A stretch of 64,000 bases of DNA from NCBI RefSeq assembly GCF_011039085.1, contig NZ_JAAKEI010000003.1, positions 62,001 to 126,000 on the forward strand. The letters are read 5' to 3'. Positions within the stretch are counted from its first letter, which is position 1. Each line of letters opens with the position of its first letter. The notes beneath the pieces were generated by a model. It did not search any database, was not told the DNA's origin, and saw nothing but the letters and a program-made list of their open reading frames with translations. The position numbers were made by a program, and so were the translations under genes. This document shows, one piece after another, positions 45,302 through 53,879 of this stretch. This stretch comes from Desulfovibrio sp. ZJ369 (lineage in GTDB: Bacteria; Desulfobacterota; Desulfovibrionia; Desulfovibrionales; Desulfovibrionaceae).

Positions 45302-45604
45302 ATGCGATACGCACTTGTTTTTTCTCTCATGCTCTGGATACTGCCGATCCTTTTTTCTCCCCTCCCGGCCCAATCGCTTTCCGCTCACGGGGAAGAGGTT
45401 CCAGGTGCCCCGCCTCTCAAGCTGGGACCGGACATAAGCGCCCAATATCTGGAGCAGGCCCGCGCATACAGAGCACAGGGCCGCTATGAGCTGGCGCGCC
45501 AATCGTATGCCCAGGCGCTTTCCACCTGCCAGTCAAATGAAGCCCTGGCCGTGATCAAACACGAGCTGGGCGGAGTTGAACTTCTGTTGCGCACTATGCG
45601 CTGA
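45302..45604 (+). CDS. Small secreted TPR-like protein
   Basis: 100 residues. A signal peptide (YALVFSLMLWILPILFSPLPAQS) is followed by one TPR-like helical pair (YLEQARAYRAQGRYELARQS, then YAQALSTCQSNEALAVI). It lies between two FlgO-type genes, 13 and eight bases from its neighbours, so it should be cotranscribed and probably works with them in the envelope. No closer family was recognised. Confidence 0.7.
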   Translation: MRYALVFSLMLWILPILFSPLPAQSLSAHGEEVPGAPPLKLGPDISAQYLEQARAYRAQGRYELARQSYAQALSTCQSNEALAVIKHELGGVELLLRTMR

Positions 45605-45612
45605 GGTCTGAC

Positions 45613-46221
45613 ATGAGCCGTTTTATTGTCGTTATTCTGGTTTTTGCCGCCCTGCTTTTTCCGCTGACCGCCGCGGCCATAGGCACCGTGCCCAAAGCGG
45701 CCAACAGCATTGCCGAGCAAATGGATGCGCAACTGATGATGCGCTATGCGGGCAATGATCCGGACATCGACAAAAAACAACGCTTCGCCCGGGCGCGGGC
45801 CGGGATCATGATCATGGGCACAACCCCGGTCAATTTGAACAACCTGGAAAAATCCTCCCCCCTGGGTCGCCAGATGACGGAAGAAATCTCCCGTTGGCTG
45901 ATCAACGCCGGCTATCGCTATCAGGAATTGCGCAAAGGGCGTTATATACGCTTTGACAGGCGCAAGGGCGAATTCATCCTGACCCGCGACGTGCGCAAGC
46001 TCGCCAGAACCGTGGGCACAAGCCAGGCCGTGCTGGCCGGAACCTATGTGGTCAGCAGCGAGCAGGTGCGGTTCAGCATCAGCCTTATTCACACCACCAG
46101 CAATGAAGTGCTGGCCAAGGGCACGGCCACGGTGCCCATTACCGATGATCTGCTGCCCCTGCTTGAGGATCCGCTCCCCGGCAGCGGTTATATGCCTACG
46201 GTATACACCCGCTTGCAGTGA
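45613..46221 (+). CDS. Second FlgO-family periplasmic/outer-membrane protein
   Basis: 202 residues with an ordinary signal peptide (IVVILVFAALLFPLTAAA), unlike the lipoprotein at 44605. The FlgO-like pattern is repeated: KSSPLGRQMTEEISRWLINAGY, then QAVLAGTYVVSSEQVRFSISLI. It is likely a diverged paralogue of the first gene, forming a lipoprotein-TPR-secreted trio. GAGGT precedes the ATG. Confidence 0.75.
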   Translation: MSRFIVVILVFAALLFPLTAAAIGTVPKAANSIAEQMDAQLMMRYAGNDPDIDKKQRFARARAGIMIMGTTPVNLNNLEKSSPLGRQMTEEISRWLINAGYRYQELRKGRYIRFDRRKGEFILTRDVRKLARTVGTSQAVLAGTYVVSSEQVRFSISLIHTTSNEVLAKGTATVPITDDLLPLLEDPLPGSGYMPTVYTRLQ

Positions 46222-46277
46222 TCGTCGCAGCGTCTTGCCGCCTCTGGCGGCAGGCGCGAACCGAAAGGGTACCGACT

Positions 46278-46347
46278 GCCCCGCGCCAGATTCGCAGCGG
46301 CGTCTTTTTGCCATCAAAAGACGCCACTTGCGAATCCTGTGCGGGGC
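46278..46347. other. Large imperfect hairpin between the FlgO cluster and ychF
   Basis: A 70-base structure with three paired blocks: GCCCCGC/GCGGGGC, GATTCGCA/TGCGAATC and GGCGTCTTTT/AAAAGACGCC, around a seven-base loop. On the plus strand it could end the FlgO transcript; a small GCCGCC/GGCGGC hairpin at about 46236-46250 precedes it. It has no similarity to families A or B. Confidence 0.5.
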
Positions 46348-46411
46348 TTTGCATTGGCGGCCGCATACGTCTGCCCTGCCGCGCCCGGATCGCATTCTCG
46401 ACATTTCATTC

Positions 46412-46430
46412 TGAAAATGCTTTAACGCTC
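46412..46430. repeat. Degenerate repeat end before ychF
   Basis: TGAAAATGCTTTAACGCTC resembles the 3' end of family A (TGAAAATGCTCTA) with one change, next to CGCTC as at family B ends. Probably a remnant. Confidence 0.35.
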
Positions 46431-46485
46431 CGAGGCATGCGAAGATTTCGCATATCAACATACGTCATACATTCAAGGAGTCGTC

Positions 46486-47586
46486 ATGGCGCTCAGCATC
46501 GGTATTGTGGGCTTGCCCAATGTAGGCAAATCCACCCTGTTCAACGCATTGACCAAAGCCCAGAACGCCCAGGCCGCCAATTACCCTTTTTGCACCATTG
46601 AGCCCAACAAAGCCACCGTGGCTGTGCCGGACGCGCGCGTGGACGCGCTTTCGGCCAAGGCCAGGCCGCAAAAAACCATCTACGCCAGCGTGGACTTTAT
46701 TGATATTGCAGGCCTGGTGCGCGGCGCGAGCAAGGGCGAAGGGCTGGGCAATCAGTTTTTGGCCAATATTCGCGAATGCGCGGCCATTGTTGAGGTGGTG
46801 CGTTGCTTTGAAGATGAAAACATCGCGCATGTGGATGGCGACGTGAACCCTTTGCGCGATATAGAAACCATTGAGACCGAGCTTCTGCTGGCCGATTTGC
46901 AGAGCGTGGAAAAGCGCCTTGAAAAACTGCAAAAAATGGCCAAGGGCAGCAAAGACGCCAAAAACGCGGCCGCAATCATGCAGGACTTGCTGGCGCATCT
47001 CAATGAGGGCAAAGCCGCGCGCGCTTTTCCCCTGCCCGACAATGAGGCCTTTTTGACCTCCTGGCGGGAACTGGGCTTGCTGACGGCCAAGCCTGTGATC
47101 TATTGCGCCAATGTGGACGAGGCCGCCCTGGCCCACGGCAACGCCCATGTGGAAGAAGTGCGCGCCCTGGCCGGGCAACGCCGGGCGGGCTTTGCCTGCA
47201 TTTGCGCCAAACTTGAAGAAGAACTTCAAGGTTTGTCTGACGAGGAACAAGCGGAAATGCTAACTTCCTACGGCATTACGGAAAGCGGGCTGGCGCGGAT
47301 CATTCATACCGGTTACGCCACGTTGGGCCTGTGCAGCTATTTTACTGCCGGGCCGGATGAAGTGCGCGCCTGGACCATTCGCCAAGGGTGGAAAGCCCCC
47401 CAGGCCGCGGGTGTGATTCATACGGATTTTGAGCGCGGCTTCATCAGAGCCGAAGTCATCTCCTTCGAGGAGTACATGAAGCATGAAAACGAAGCAGCAT
47501 GCCGCGCTGACGGCGTGCTGCGGGTGGAAGGCAAGGACTATGTGGTGCGGGATGGCGACGTGATGCACTTTTTGTTCAATGTGTAG
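46486..47586 (+). CDS. ychF: Redox-regulated ATPase YchF (Obg-family)
   Basis: 366 residues. P-loop [14 protein letters not shown], the YchF switch region [10 protein letters not shown], and [17 protein letters not shown] are diagnostic. A coiled-coil insertion (around 130-165) and the C-terminal TGS domain ([16 protein letters not shown], then [16 protein letters not shown]) complete the normal architecture. YchF binds ATP and the ribosome. It stands alone, with AAGGAG a few bases before the ATG. Confidence 0.97.
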   Translation: MALSIGIVGLPNVGKSTLFNALTKAQNAQAANYPFCTIEPNKATVAVPDARVDALSAKARPQKTIYASVDFIDIAGLVRGASKGEGLGNQFLANIRECAAIVEVVRCFEDENIAHVDGDVNPLRDIETIETELLLADLQSVEKRLEKLQKMAKGSKDAKNAAAIMQDLLAHLNEGKAARAFPLPDNEAFLTSWRELGLLTAKPVIYCANVDEAALAHGNAHVEEVRALAGQRRAGFACICAKLEEELQGLSDEEQAEMLTSYGITESGLARIIHTGYATLGLCSYFTAGPDEVRAWTIRQGWKAPQAAGVIHTDFERGFIRAEVISFEEYMKHENEAACRADGVLRVEGKDYVVRDGDVMHFLFNV

Positions 47587-47627
47587 AACGCGCTGCATTC
47601 GCAGTAACATTGCCGCTTTCTTCATAT

Positions 47628-47655
47628 TTGACAGATCTTGCGCATTGGGGATAAG
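47628..47655 (+). promoter_or_regulatory. Sigma-70 promoter for the cysteine-cluster gene
   Basis: TTGACA at 47628-47633 and GATAAG at 47650-47655, 16 bases apart, about 80 bases before the start codon at 47738. Confidence 0.45.
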
Positions 47656-47737
47656 CGAAAGACGTGCGGCGCACTGTACAATGCAGCCGGGCTAATGTTG
47701 CAGGCCGTTGTTTATAACGTCATGGAAGGATATGAGC

Positions 47738-48289
47738 ATGCAGAAAGGCTTTTGGCATTATCTTGAACTCTGGCGCGAACGTTTTCCACGCCCTCGCCCG
47801 CTGCAATGGCGCGGCCACTGGCTGGAAAATCCCTACTGCCAGGATTGCCGCTATTGCTGCGGCCCGCAGGATTCCAATACCCCCTTTCCCATGGCTCTGC
47901 TGCCAAGTCAGCTCCGCCCCAATCTTGACGATGACTTTTATCTGCTCAATGCGGACACGGCCTGTCTGGACGCGCGCGGCTGCAAGGCCGATACGGATCA
48001 AGGCTGCCGCCTGCCGCACGCGCAACGGCCCGTGGCCTGCGGCCTGTTCCCGCTGGTACTGGTCAACGGCAGTCTTTATCTCTACAAAACCTGCCCGGCC
48101 GTGATCTTTACGCCGCTGGAGCAGCTCGCGGCTCTTGGTCTGGAGGCCGGACGCTGGCTGACCGGCTTCAGCCTTGAGAATCTTCGCCACATCTCCCTGG
48201 ATCTGTGCGAGCAGACCCTTGCCGAACGCTATATCTCCCTGAGCATCGGCATTTTTGATGCAAAGGGCGTGCGCCTGGATCTGCGCTGA
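47738..48289 (+). CDS. YkgJ-type cysteine-cluster protein
   Basis: 183 residues from ATG 47738, seven bases after GGAAGGA. The cysteine pattern CQDCRYCCGPQ, then CLDARGC, CRLPHAQRPVACGLFP and CPA is that of CxxCxxCC (YkgJ/UPF0153-like) proteins, which probably bind zinc or an iron-sulfur cluster. No membrane segment. Function unknown. It is convergent with the mop cluster. Confidence 0.8.
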   Translation: MQKGFWHYLELWRERFPRPRPLQWRGHWLENPYCQDCRYCCGPQDSNTPFPMALLPSQLRPNLDDDFYLLNADTACLDARGCKADTDQGCRLPHAQRPVACGLFPLVLVNGSLYLYKTCPAVIFTPLEQLAALGLEAGRWLTGFSLENLRHISLDLCEQTLAERYISLSIGIFDAKGVRLDLR

Positions 48290-48337
48290 GCCTGGCGTGA
48301 GCCTGCCGGATCGCGCGGGCGGAACCGCGGCAAAGAG

Positions 48338-48952
48338 CTACCATCCGGGCAAAAAAGCGCGGCAGGCATAGGGCTGCGGAATGCGCAGCGCTTCGCTCAG
48401 GGGCAGGGCCAGATAGCGGGCCAGCAACGTCCGGTTCAAGCCCGCATGGCCCGCCAGCAGCAGTTGCCCTTCAGGATAGCGGGCCCGCCAGCGGGCCAGA
48501 GCCGCCAGAGCGCGGCGCTGCACATCAGCGAAACTCTCGCCTCCCGGCGGCCGGAATCGGGCCGGATCTTTGCCGCGCCGCTCGTATTGGCCGGGGAAGG
48601 CCTGCCGCACCTCCTGGGGTGTCAGTCCCTGCCAGGAGCCGAGATTGATTTCCCGCAAGTCCGCGTCCGCATGCAGTGGAACCGACGTTGCGGCAGTTGT
48701 GCCCTTTCCCTCTGCTCCGGCTGCCCAGGCTGCCGCAGTGGCAATAATCGCCGCGGTCTCCCGGCAACGCTCCAGATCAGAGGAAAGGACAGCCGCCAGC
48801 GCGCCGCTTTTCAAAACCGGCGCGAAATCACGGGCAAGCCCCCGGATCTGCGCGCGTCCGGCTTCGCTCAACGGCAGATCGCGCGCGCCCACGAAACGGC
48901 GCTCCGGATTGGGCGGCAAAGCCCCGTGGCGCACCAGCCAGAGACCGCTCAC
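48338..48952 (-). CDS. Histidine phosphatase (phosphoglycerate-mutase-like / CobC-like)
   Basis: 204 residues starting at GTG 48952, which overlaps the upstream stop (GTGA). LVRHGALPPNPERRFVGARD contains the phospho-accepting RHG histidine, and LAGHAGLNRTLLARYLALP the second catalytic histidine. The spacing resembles CobC-type alpha-ribazole phosphatases. It is the last gene of the mop cluster; the natural substrate is likely a phosphorylated intermediate of that pathway, which is inference. Confidence 0.85.
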   Translation of the reverse strand: MSGLWLVRHGALPPNPERRFVGARDLPLSEAGRAQIRGLARDFAPVLKSGALAAVLSSDLERCRETAAIIATAAAWAAGAEGKGTTAATSVPLHADADLREINLGSWQGLTPQEVRQAFPGQYERRGKDPARFRPPGGESFADVQRRALAALARWRARYPEGQLLLAGHAGLNRTLLARYLALPLSEALRIPQPYACRAFLPGW

Positions 48953-50124
48953 AAGCGCCCTTCCGTGCCGCTGAGGTCGGCCAGAACCCGCCGCGCTATG
49001 CGCGCGGGTTCCTGCCCCATCTCGCGGGCAAGACGCGCCTCCAGTGTCCGGGCCCGCCCCAGGCGCGCCCGGATGGCCGCGCAGGCCTCGGCGTCAGCGG
49101 CATAGAGCGCCAGTTTTTGGCCGAAGCGTTGCTCAAGGCTGACAAATTCTTTGCCGCGGCAGTATTTGTCGGCCAGATACACCACTTCCCGCTCGCCCAC
49201 AGGGCATCCTTCAGGCAGAGAAAGATCGCGGTGATCAACTGCCAGCGCGGCCATAACCGGCAGCCCCAGGCCGCGCAGCAAACGCCCGGCCGCGGCCTCA
49301 TGCCCGGCCTGGCCCTTGCAGATGTCGTGCAGCAGGCCTCCAGCCAGAGCCAGAGAGGGATCAATGCCCGGCGCAGATCCCTGGGCCGCGCGGCTCTCTT
49401 GCAGGGCCAGAGCCAGGCCCTGCGCCACGGCCCCCACCGCCTCGGCATGGCGCAGCCCTTTTTCCGGGATGCCCCGCTCGCGCAGCAGGCGGCGCGCCTC
49501 GGCGGGCGCAAGGGCCCCACGCCGCGCGGCCAGACCCCGCAGACGCGCATAATCTTCGGGCCTGTCCATGTCTTCAAGAACAAAGGAATCGGCGACCTCC
49601 ACCAGCCGCCGCGGCAAGGCTGCCAGCGCTCCGCGCAGACCGTCCCCGCCCTGGTAGTTGCAGATAGTTTTCGCAAAAGCCGCGGGCAACAGGGGCGGAT
49701 GCCCCTCCCTGCCCTCAAAGCCGGGAATCAGAACCGCGCGCGGCACAGCCCGCGCCTCCTCCAGCAAGGCCCGCACGGTCAGCGGACGAACCAGGGGCAC
49801 GTCCGCCGGATGCACGAATACCCGGTCGCAATCCGCGGCCACAGCCCGCAGCCCCACGCGCACCGAAGAAAACATGCCCTGCTCCGGATCGGGATTCCGC
49901 GCCGTCACAAGGTCCAGAGAACGGGCCGCCGTCTCCACCTCCGCCGCGTGATGGCCGCTGACCACAAGAATATCCCGCACTCCGGCCTCACGGTACAGGC
50001 GGGCAAGACCTTCCAGAGCCGGGCAATCCCGGCCGCCCGGCAGCAAGGGCAGGGGCAGGAGGGCTTTGACAGCCTTCATGCGCGAGGCCTGCCCGGCGGC
50101 CAGCACTACCGCGCAAATTTTCAT
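48949..50124 (-). CDS. MobA/MocA-like nucleotidyltransferase fused to HD domain
   Basis: 391 residues. The N-terminal ~200 residues are a GT-A nucleotidyltransferase of the MobA/MocA type (VLAAGQASRMKAVKALLPL, then HPADVPLVRPLTVRALLEEA), resembling molybdenum-cofactor cytidylyltransferases. The C-terminal half is an HD-type metal phosphohydrolase (GGLLHDICKGQAGHEAAAG, then AALAVDHRDLSLP). From memory this matches the family called DVU_1551 NTP transferase. A transferase and a hydrolase in one chain suggests control of a nucleotide-linked intermediate. It overlaps both neighbours by 4 bp. Confidence 0.85.
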   Translation of the reverse strand: MKICAVVLAAGQASRMKAVKALLPLPLLPGGRDCPALEGLARLYREAGVRDILVVSGHHAAEVETAARSLDLVTARNPDPEQGMFSSVRVGLRAVAADCDRVFVHPADVPLVRPLTVRALLEEARAVPRAVLIPGFEGREGHPPLLPAAFAKTICNYQGGDGLRGALAALPRRLVEVADSFVLEDMDRPEDYARLRGLAARRGALAPAEARRLLRERGIPEKGLRHAEAVGAVAQGLALALQESRAAQGSAPGIDPSLALAGGLLHDICKGQAGHEAAAGRLLRGLGLPVMAALAVDHRDLSLPEGCPVGEREVVYLADKYCRGKEFVSLEQRFGQKLALYAADAEACAAIRARLGRARTLEARLAREMGQEPARIARRVLADLSGTEGRL

Positions 50125-51266
50125 ACAGCCCCCTCAATGGCCGCTCGCGCGGCGATCCGCGCCTGTGCCCCTTTGGCTGGATGCGCAAGACGCATTTGCG
50201 CCGTTCCGCCGGAGCCGACCCGCTCCAGACGCCCCAGAACCGGCCCGATGCGGCGCAAGGGACTGCCGCAGGCGCAGGGGCCCGGCAAAAGCGCGGCCAC
50301 GTCGCCGGTGCGGTACCGGATCAGGGGCATGGCCTCGCGGTCAAGCGTGGTGATCACCACTTCGCCCGCCTCTCCAGGCGGCAGAGGCGCGCCGCTGGCC
50401 GCGTCCACGATTTCCGCCAGCACGTCCAGCTCGCGCAGATGATAGCCGTCGTGAGCCGCGCATTCCACAGCGCAGCCGAAAGCCGTTTCCGTGAGGCCGT
50501 AGTGATCCAGCAGCGCGCAGCCCCAGGCATGGCGCACGCGCCGGGCCAGGCCGGGATCAAGACGATCCGCGCTGGAAAGGACGCCGCGCAGGCCCGGCGG
50601 CCCCTGTTCGGGAAAAACGCGCAAAAGCAGGGCCAGTTGCGCGGGCGCGGCCACCAGACAATGCGGCGCGAAGTCCCTGAGCCAGCGGCGCAGATGGTCG
50701 GCATCGCCCCATATATGCCGGTCAGGAGCCTGATCCGCCCCGGAATGCGCCCCTGCCGGCGGGGGAACAGCCACGGCCACGCCCAGGGCAGCCAGAGCCT
50801 GCCGCAAAAGATCCGCCACGCCGTCAGGCCGCTCCGCGCCGGGCAAAAGCACGGCCAGGCGCTGGCCCGGCTCCACCAGTTGGCTCATGCCTGCCCGGAA
50901 AAAATCGCGGGTGCGGGCCAGATCCCGATCCGTAAAGGCCAGACGCTTGGGGCTGCCCGTGGTGCCTGAGGTTTGCAGGGTGACCATGCGCCGCACTTCG
51001 CCCTGCGAGACGCAGAGAAAATCGCGCCAGTTGCGCAAATCAGAAGGCTGTGTAAACGGCAGGCAAGGCAGATCTTCCGGGCCGCGCAGGTTGAGATCGC
51101 ACTGCGCCAGACGCCGCGCGTAAAAAGCGCTGCGCTCCAGAGCATAGCGCAACGTGCGGCGCAGGGCCGCAGCCTGAGCCTCGCGCAAACGCGCGGCCAG
51201 TTGCTTCGGCTCCCGCGCGCCGCAGGCCTGGGCAAGCCAGAGATCCAGACACGAGGGCCCGCTCAT
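50121..51266 (-). CDS. AMP-forming ligase-like protein (PaaK-like, DVU_1553 type)
   Basis: 381 residues from ATG 51266 (ATGA overlap; GTG 51272 is possible). The adenylate-forming motif LQTSGTTGSPKRLAFTDRDL, the DHYGLTETAFG motif and YRTGDVAALL identify an ANL-superfamily enzyme like phenylacetate-CoA ligase, though slightly short, with the C-terminal domain truncated. It probably activates a carboxylate with ATP. The substrate is unknown; its position in the cluster suggests a biosynthetic step rather than catabolism. Named from memory as the DVU_1553 family. Confidence 0.82.
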   Translation of the reverse strand: MSGPSCLDLWLAQACGAREPKQLAARLREAQAAALRRTLRYALERSAFYARRLAQCDLNLRGPEDLPCLPFTQPSDLRNWRDFLCVSQGEVRRMVTLQTSGTTGSPKRLAFTDRDLARTRDFFRAGMSQLVEPGQRLAVLLPGAERPDGVADLLRQALAALGVAVAVPPPAGAHSGADQAPDRHIWGDADHLRRWLRDFAPHCLVAAPAQLALLLRVFPEQGPPGLRGVLSSADRLDPGLARRVRHAWGCALLDHYGLTETAFGCAVECAAHDGYHLRELDVLAEIVDAASGAPLPPGEAGEVVITTLDREAMPLIRYRTGDVAALLPGPCACGSPLRRIGPVLGRLERVGSGGTAQMRLAHPAKGAQARIAARAAIEGAV

Positions 51267-52702
51267 GCCCACGGCTCTCCGTACAGCCGCGTTCCGTCAC
51301 GGGCCGTAAGATTGTGCAGACAAAAGGGAATCAGGCGCCCGTCGGGACGGACCACATGAATACAACAGCCGCGCACCCGTTCCAGATCCAGGTTGAGCGC
51401 GTCCTGAAAGGCCATGCCCGAAACGGTGAATCGCTGCCCGGCTCCGGCCCCGGCCAGAAATCGGTTGAAATCGCCCCCTGCGCCCGCTTCGTCCTTTGCG
51501 CCGCCCATGTCGCCCATGTCGCGCGGGCCCGCGCCCTTCCAGTGCAGGGCCACAAATTGTTTGGCCTTGCGCGCGCCTTCGGCCGCCGGGGGCGGCAACG
51601 GCGAACAGCAGCTCCTGTTGCTGTCGGGCAGCCATTCCAGATGGGCGCTTGCCCGTTTCCCGGCTTCTGCCCGGCCGGGCCGGCTCTGCGTGCTCACCCT
51701 GCGGTACAGCGCGCTGAAAGAGCACAAGGAATGTTCACAGCCCGGCGGATGAAAATGCGCGGCCCTGACCAACTCCGGCGCCTGGTGTTCCAATGCGGCC
51801 ATGATTTCGGGCAAGGTGAGCCGGGGCGCGTTTTCCAGGGGCCAGGGATAGCGCCCGAAGGAGGAAACAGGTTGAAAGTGCAGTCCGCGTACCGCAGGCC
51901 CCAGCGCAAGCGCAAGGCGCAGCAAGTCCCCCATTTCGCGATCATTGACGCCGCGGGCCACAGTGGCCACCAACACCACGCCCAGGCCCGCGGCCGCGCA
52001 GCGTTCCACGGCGCGGCGCTTCAGATCCAGGCAGGGCCTGCCGCGCAGGGTTTCAAAAACAGCCTCGCTGACGCCGTCCCATTGCAGATAAACCGAATCC
52101 AGCCCGGCCTCGCGCAGCCGCGTTGCATAGCCTTCTTCACGGCCCAGGCGCAGGCCGTTGGTATTGAGCTGCACCAGTCCGAAGCCGCGCTCCCGCGCAA
52201 GGCGGAGAATGGCGGGCAAATCCTCGCGCACTGTGGGCTCCCCGCCGGAAATCTGCACATTGCAAGGGCCTGAAGCGCTTCTGAGGCTATCCAGTTGCGC
52301 GGCCACAACGGCAAGCGGCGGGTCCGGGGGCAGCGCAGGCGCGCCCGCCCCGGCATAGCAGACCGGGCAGGACAAATCACAGCGCATGGTCACTTCCACC
52401 AGACCGGTGCAGGTATGCTGGGCATGCAGGCGGCAGAGCCCGCAGTCAAAGGGGCAGCCGCGCCGCACGGTCGTGCCGGGGTGAGCCGGATACGAAGGGC
52501 TTTTGGGCCGCGACCAGCTCTCAAAAAGCGGCGCGTTCTCCAAGCCGGGCCCCTCGCGCCAGACCGGCGCGCTGAACGGGCCGTGCTCCGGGCAGGTCTT
52601 GCGCAGCACAACGTCCCGGCAATCCCCGCCCACGCGCTGGTAAACGGCCTCCACGCGGCGCAGGCAGACGGGGCAGAGGCTTTGGGTGCGGCGCAGGATC
52701 AT
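51263..52702 (-). CDS. trsS: Radical SAM enzyme of the TrsS type
   Basis: 479 residues. The N-terminus has a zinc-ribbon-like CPVCLRRVEAVYQR and KTCPEHGPF, then CPFDCGLCRLHAQHTC. The radical SAM cluster motif is CDLSCPVCYAG (CxxxCxxC, near residues 108-115), followed by VQISGGEPTVREDL. Near residue 330 is a PPGCEHSLCSF cysteine group; in some relatives this family contains selenocysteine, here only cysteine codons are seen. A low-complexity insert lies around residues 345-420. The related tetraether-lipid and other SPASM-like enzymes join or methylate unactivated carbons. Substrate unknown. Confidence 0.85.
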   Translation of the reverse strand: MILRRTQSLCPVCLRRVEAVYQRVGGDCRDVVLRKTCPEHGPFSAPVWREGPGLENAPLFESWSRPKSPSYPAHPGTTVRRGCPFDCGLCRLHAQHTCTGLVEVTMRCDLSCPVCYAGAGAPALPPDPPLAVVAAQLDSLRSASGPCNVQISGGEPTVREDLPAILRLARERGFGLVQLNTNGLRLGREEGYATRLREAGLDSVYLQWDGVSEAVFETLRGRPCLDLKRRAVERCAAAGLGVVLVATVARGVNDREMGDLLRLALALGPAVRGLHFQPVSSFGRYPWPLENAPRLTLPEIMAALEHQAPELVRAAHFHPPGCEHSLCSFSALYRRVSTQSRPGRAEAGKRASAHLEWLPDSNRSCCSPLPPPAAEGARKAKQFVALHWKGAGPRDMGDMGGAKDEAGAGGDFNRFLAGAGAGQRFTVSGMAFQDALNLDLERVRGCCIHVVRPDGRLIPFCLHNLTARDGTRLYGEPWA

Positions 52703-53166
52703 GATGCGGCGGTCACATCCAGGTCATAGCTTTGCAGCAGTTCCAGAATCTTTTCCCAGCATTCGGCCAGCAGATCGCCGCAGGCCGCGGCATCCGGCGC
52801 GCCGCCGGTCTCGCCGCCCGCAACGGCGCCCAGCCCGGCCGCGATACAGCCGCAAGCCGTGCCGCCGTAGGGATTGACGCGCTCATAAAACCACAGGGCG
52901 TAGTCATTGAGCATGGGCGTGAGCATGGGATGCGCGGTTTCACTGTCCGCGCCCTTGCCGGTGGCAAGGGCCAGGGCGCAGGCCCCGCCGGTGAGCAGGC
53001 CGCAGGGCCCGTCGGACTGGCCGATGCCGTGGCAGAGGCCATGCATGGCGCGCACCAGCTCGGGATTTTGCCGGTCCCGCACTTGCAGCATGAGCAGGAT
53101 CAGCAGTTGGCTGCAGCAATAGCCCTGGCGCACCAAGGGCAGGAGTTCCAGCATCAGGGGATTCAT
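52699..53166 (-). CDS. C_GCAxxG_C_C family redox protein (DVU_1555 type)
   Basis: 155 residues from ATG 53166, with AAAGGAG five bases upstream. Cysteine pattern: GYCCSQLLIL, GQSDGPCGLLTGGACALAL, YGGTACGCIAAG and AACGDLLAECW, matching the C_GCAxxG_C_C family, whose members probably carry an iron-sulfur or other redox centre. No membrane span. Its ATGA overlap with the radical SAM gene suggests it supplies electrons or a partner surface for that enzyme; this is inference. Confidence 0.85.
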   Translation of the reverse strand: MNPLMLELLPLVRQGYCCSQLLILLMLQVRDRQNPELVRAMHGLCHGIGQSDGPCGLLTGGACALALATGKGADSETAHPMLTPMLNDYALWFYERVNPYGGTACGCIAAGLGAVAGGETGGAPDAAACGDLLAECWEKILELLQSYDLDVTAAS

Positions 53167-53879
53167 TGCGGCTCCTTTTGCGCTATCCACAGCCCGTAGC
53201 CCAGCGCGCGGCCTCCCTTGCAGGCACAATGCGCGGCCCGGCGATCCGGGCCCGGCGCGTCCGCGACATCGTACCAGATCAGGCGTGCCGCCAGCTCGGC
53301 CAGGGCCCGGCTGTGATCCTCAAAATAATGAAGAAAAAAACCGGCCCGCGCAAGCAGCCTTTCCCACTCCTCGCGCGCACGGGCTCCGTCCGCGCAGGAG
53401 AAGCGAGCCTCGGCACAACGCCCTGCTCTGCCGGAAGAGCCGCTCCCCCCAGGCGCGCGCAAAAAAAGATCGCTGACAAGCAGCGCGCCGCCGGGCCGCA
53501 AGACCCTTCGGCAGCCGCGCAGCACGGCACAAGGATCGTGCAGCAAAGAAAGCACGCACTCGCAGAGCACAGCGTCCAGACTGTTGTCCGTCAGGGGCAG
53601 ACAGGAGGCGTCGGCTTGCAGCGCGTTTATGCCTGACATTCGCTTCGGCCATGCCGCATGGGCGTTGCGATCCAGGCCCAGAGCGCGGTAGCCTTCCTGT
53701 GCCAGGAGATCCAGGCTTGCGCCACGGCCGCAGCCCAGATCCAGGACAAGGGAGCCGCGTTGCAGGCCGCAACGCTCCGCGCAGAGCTCAAGGCAGCGCC
53801 GGGTCAGTTCCGGGCCGCCGGGCCGCCAGACATCCCCTGCCACGCGCTGAAAATCGCGCTGTTCCCACAAAGGGCTCAT
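53163..53879 (-). CDS. SAM-dependent methyltransferase (TrsM/DVU_1556 type)
   Basis: 238 residues from ATG 53879, overlapping the upstream stop. The class I methyltransferase motif LVLDLGCGRGASLDLLAQEG, the acidic LGLDRN, LQADASCLPLTDNSLDAVL and VLRPGGALLVSD are complete. Extra cysteines near the C-terminus (HCACKGG) are unusual. A start 28 codons upstream is open but lies inside the preceding gene. It would methylate a small molecule or protein made in this cluster; the acceptor is unknown. Confidence 0.87.
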   Translation of the reverse strand: MSPLWEQRDFQRVAGDVWRPGGPELTRRCLELCAERCGLQRGSLVLDLGCGRGASLDLLAQEGYRALGLDRNAHAAWPKRMSGINALQADASCLPLTDNSLDAVLCECVLSLLHDPCAVLRGCRRVLRPGGALLVSDLFLRAPGGSGSSGRAGRCAEARFSCADGARAREEWERLLARAGFFLHYFEDHSRALAELAARLIWYDVADAPGPDRRAAHCACKGGRALGYGLWIAQKEPQ

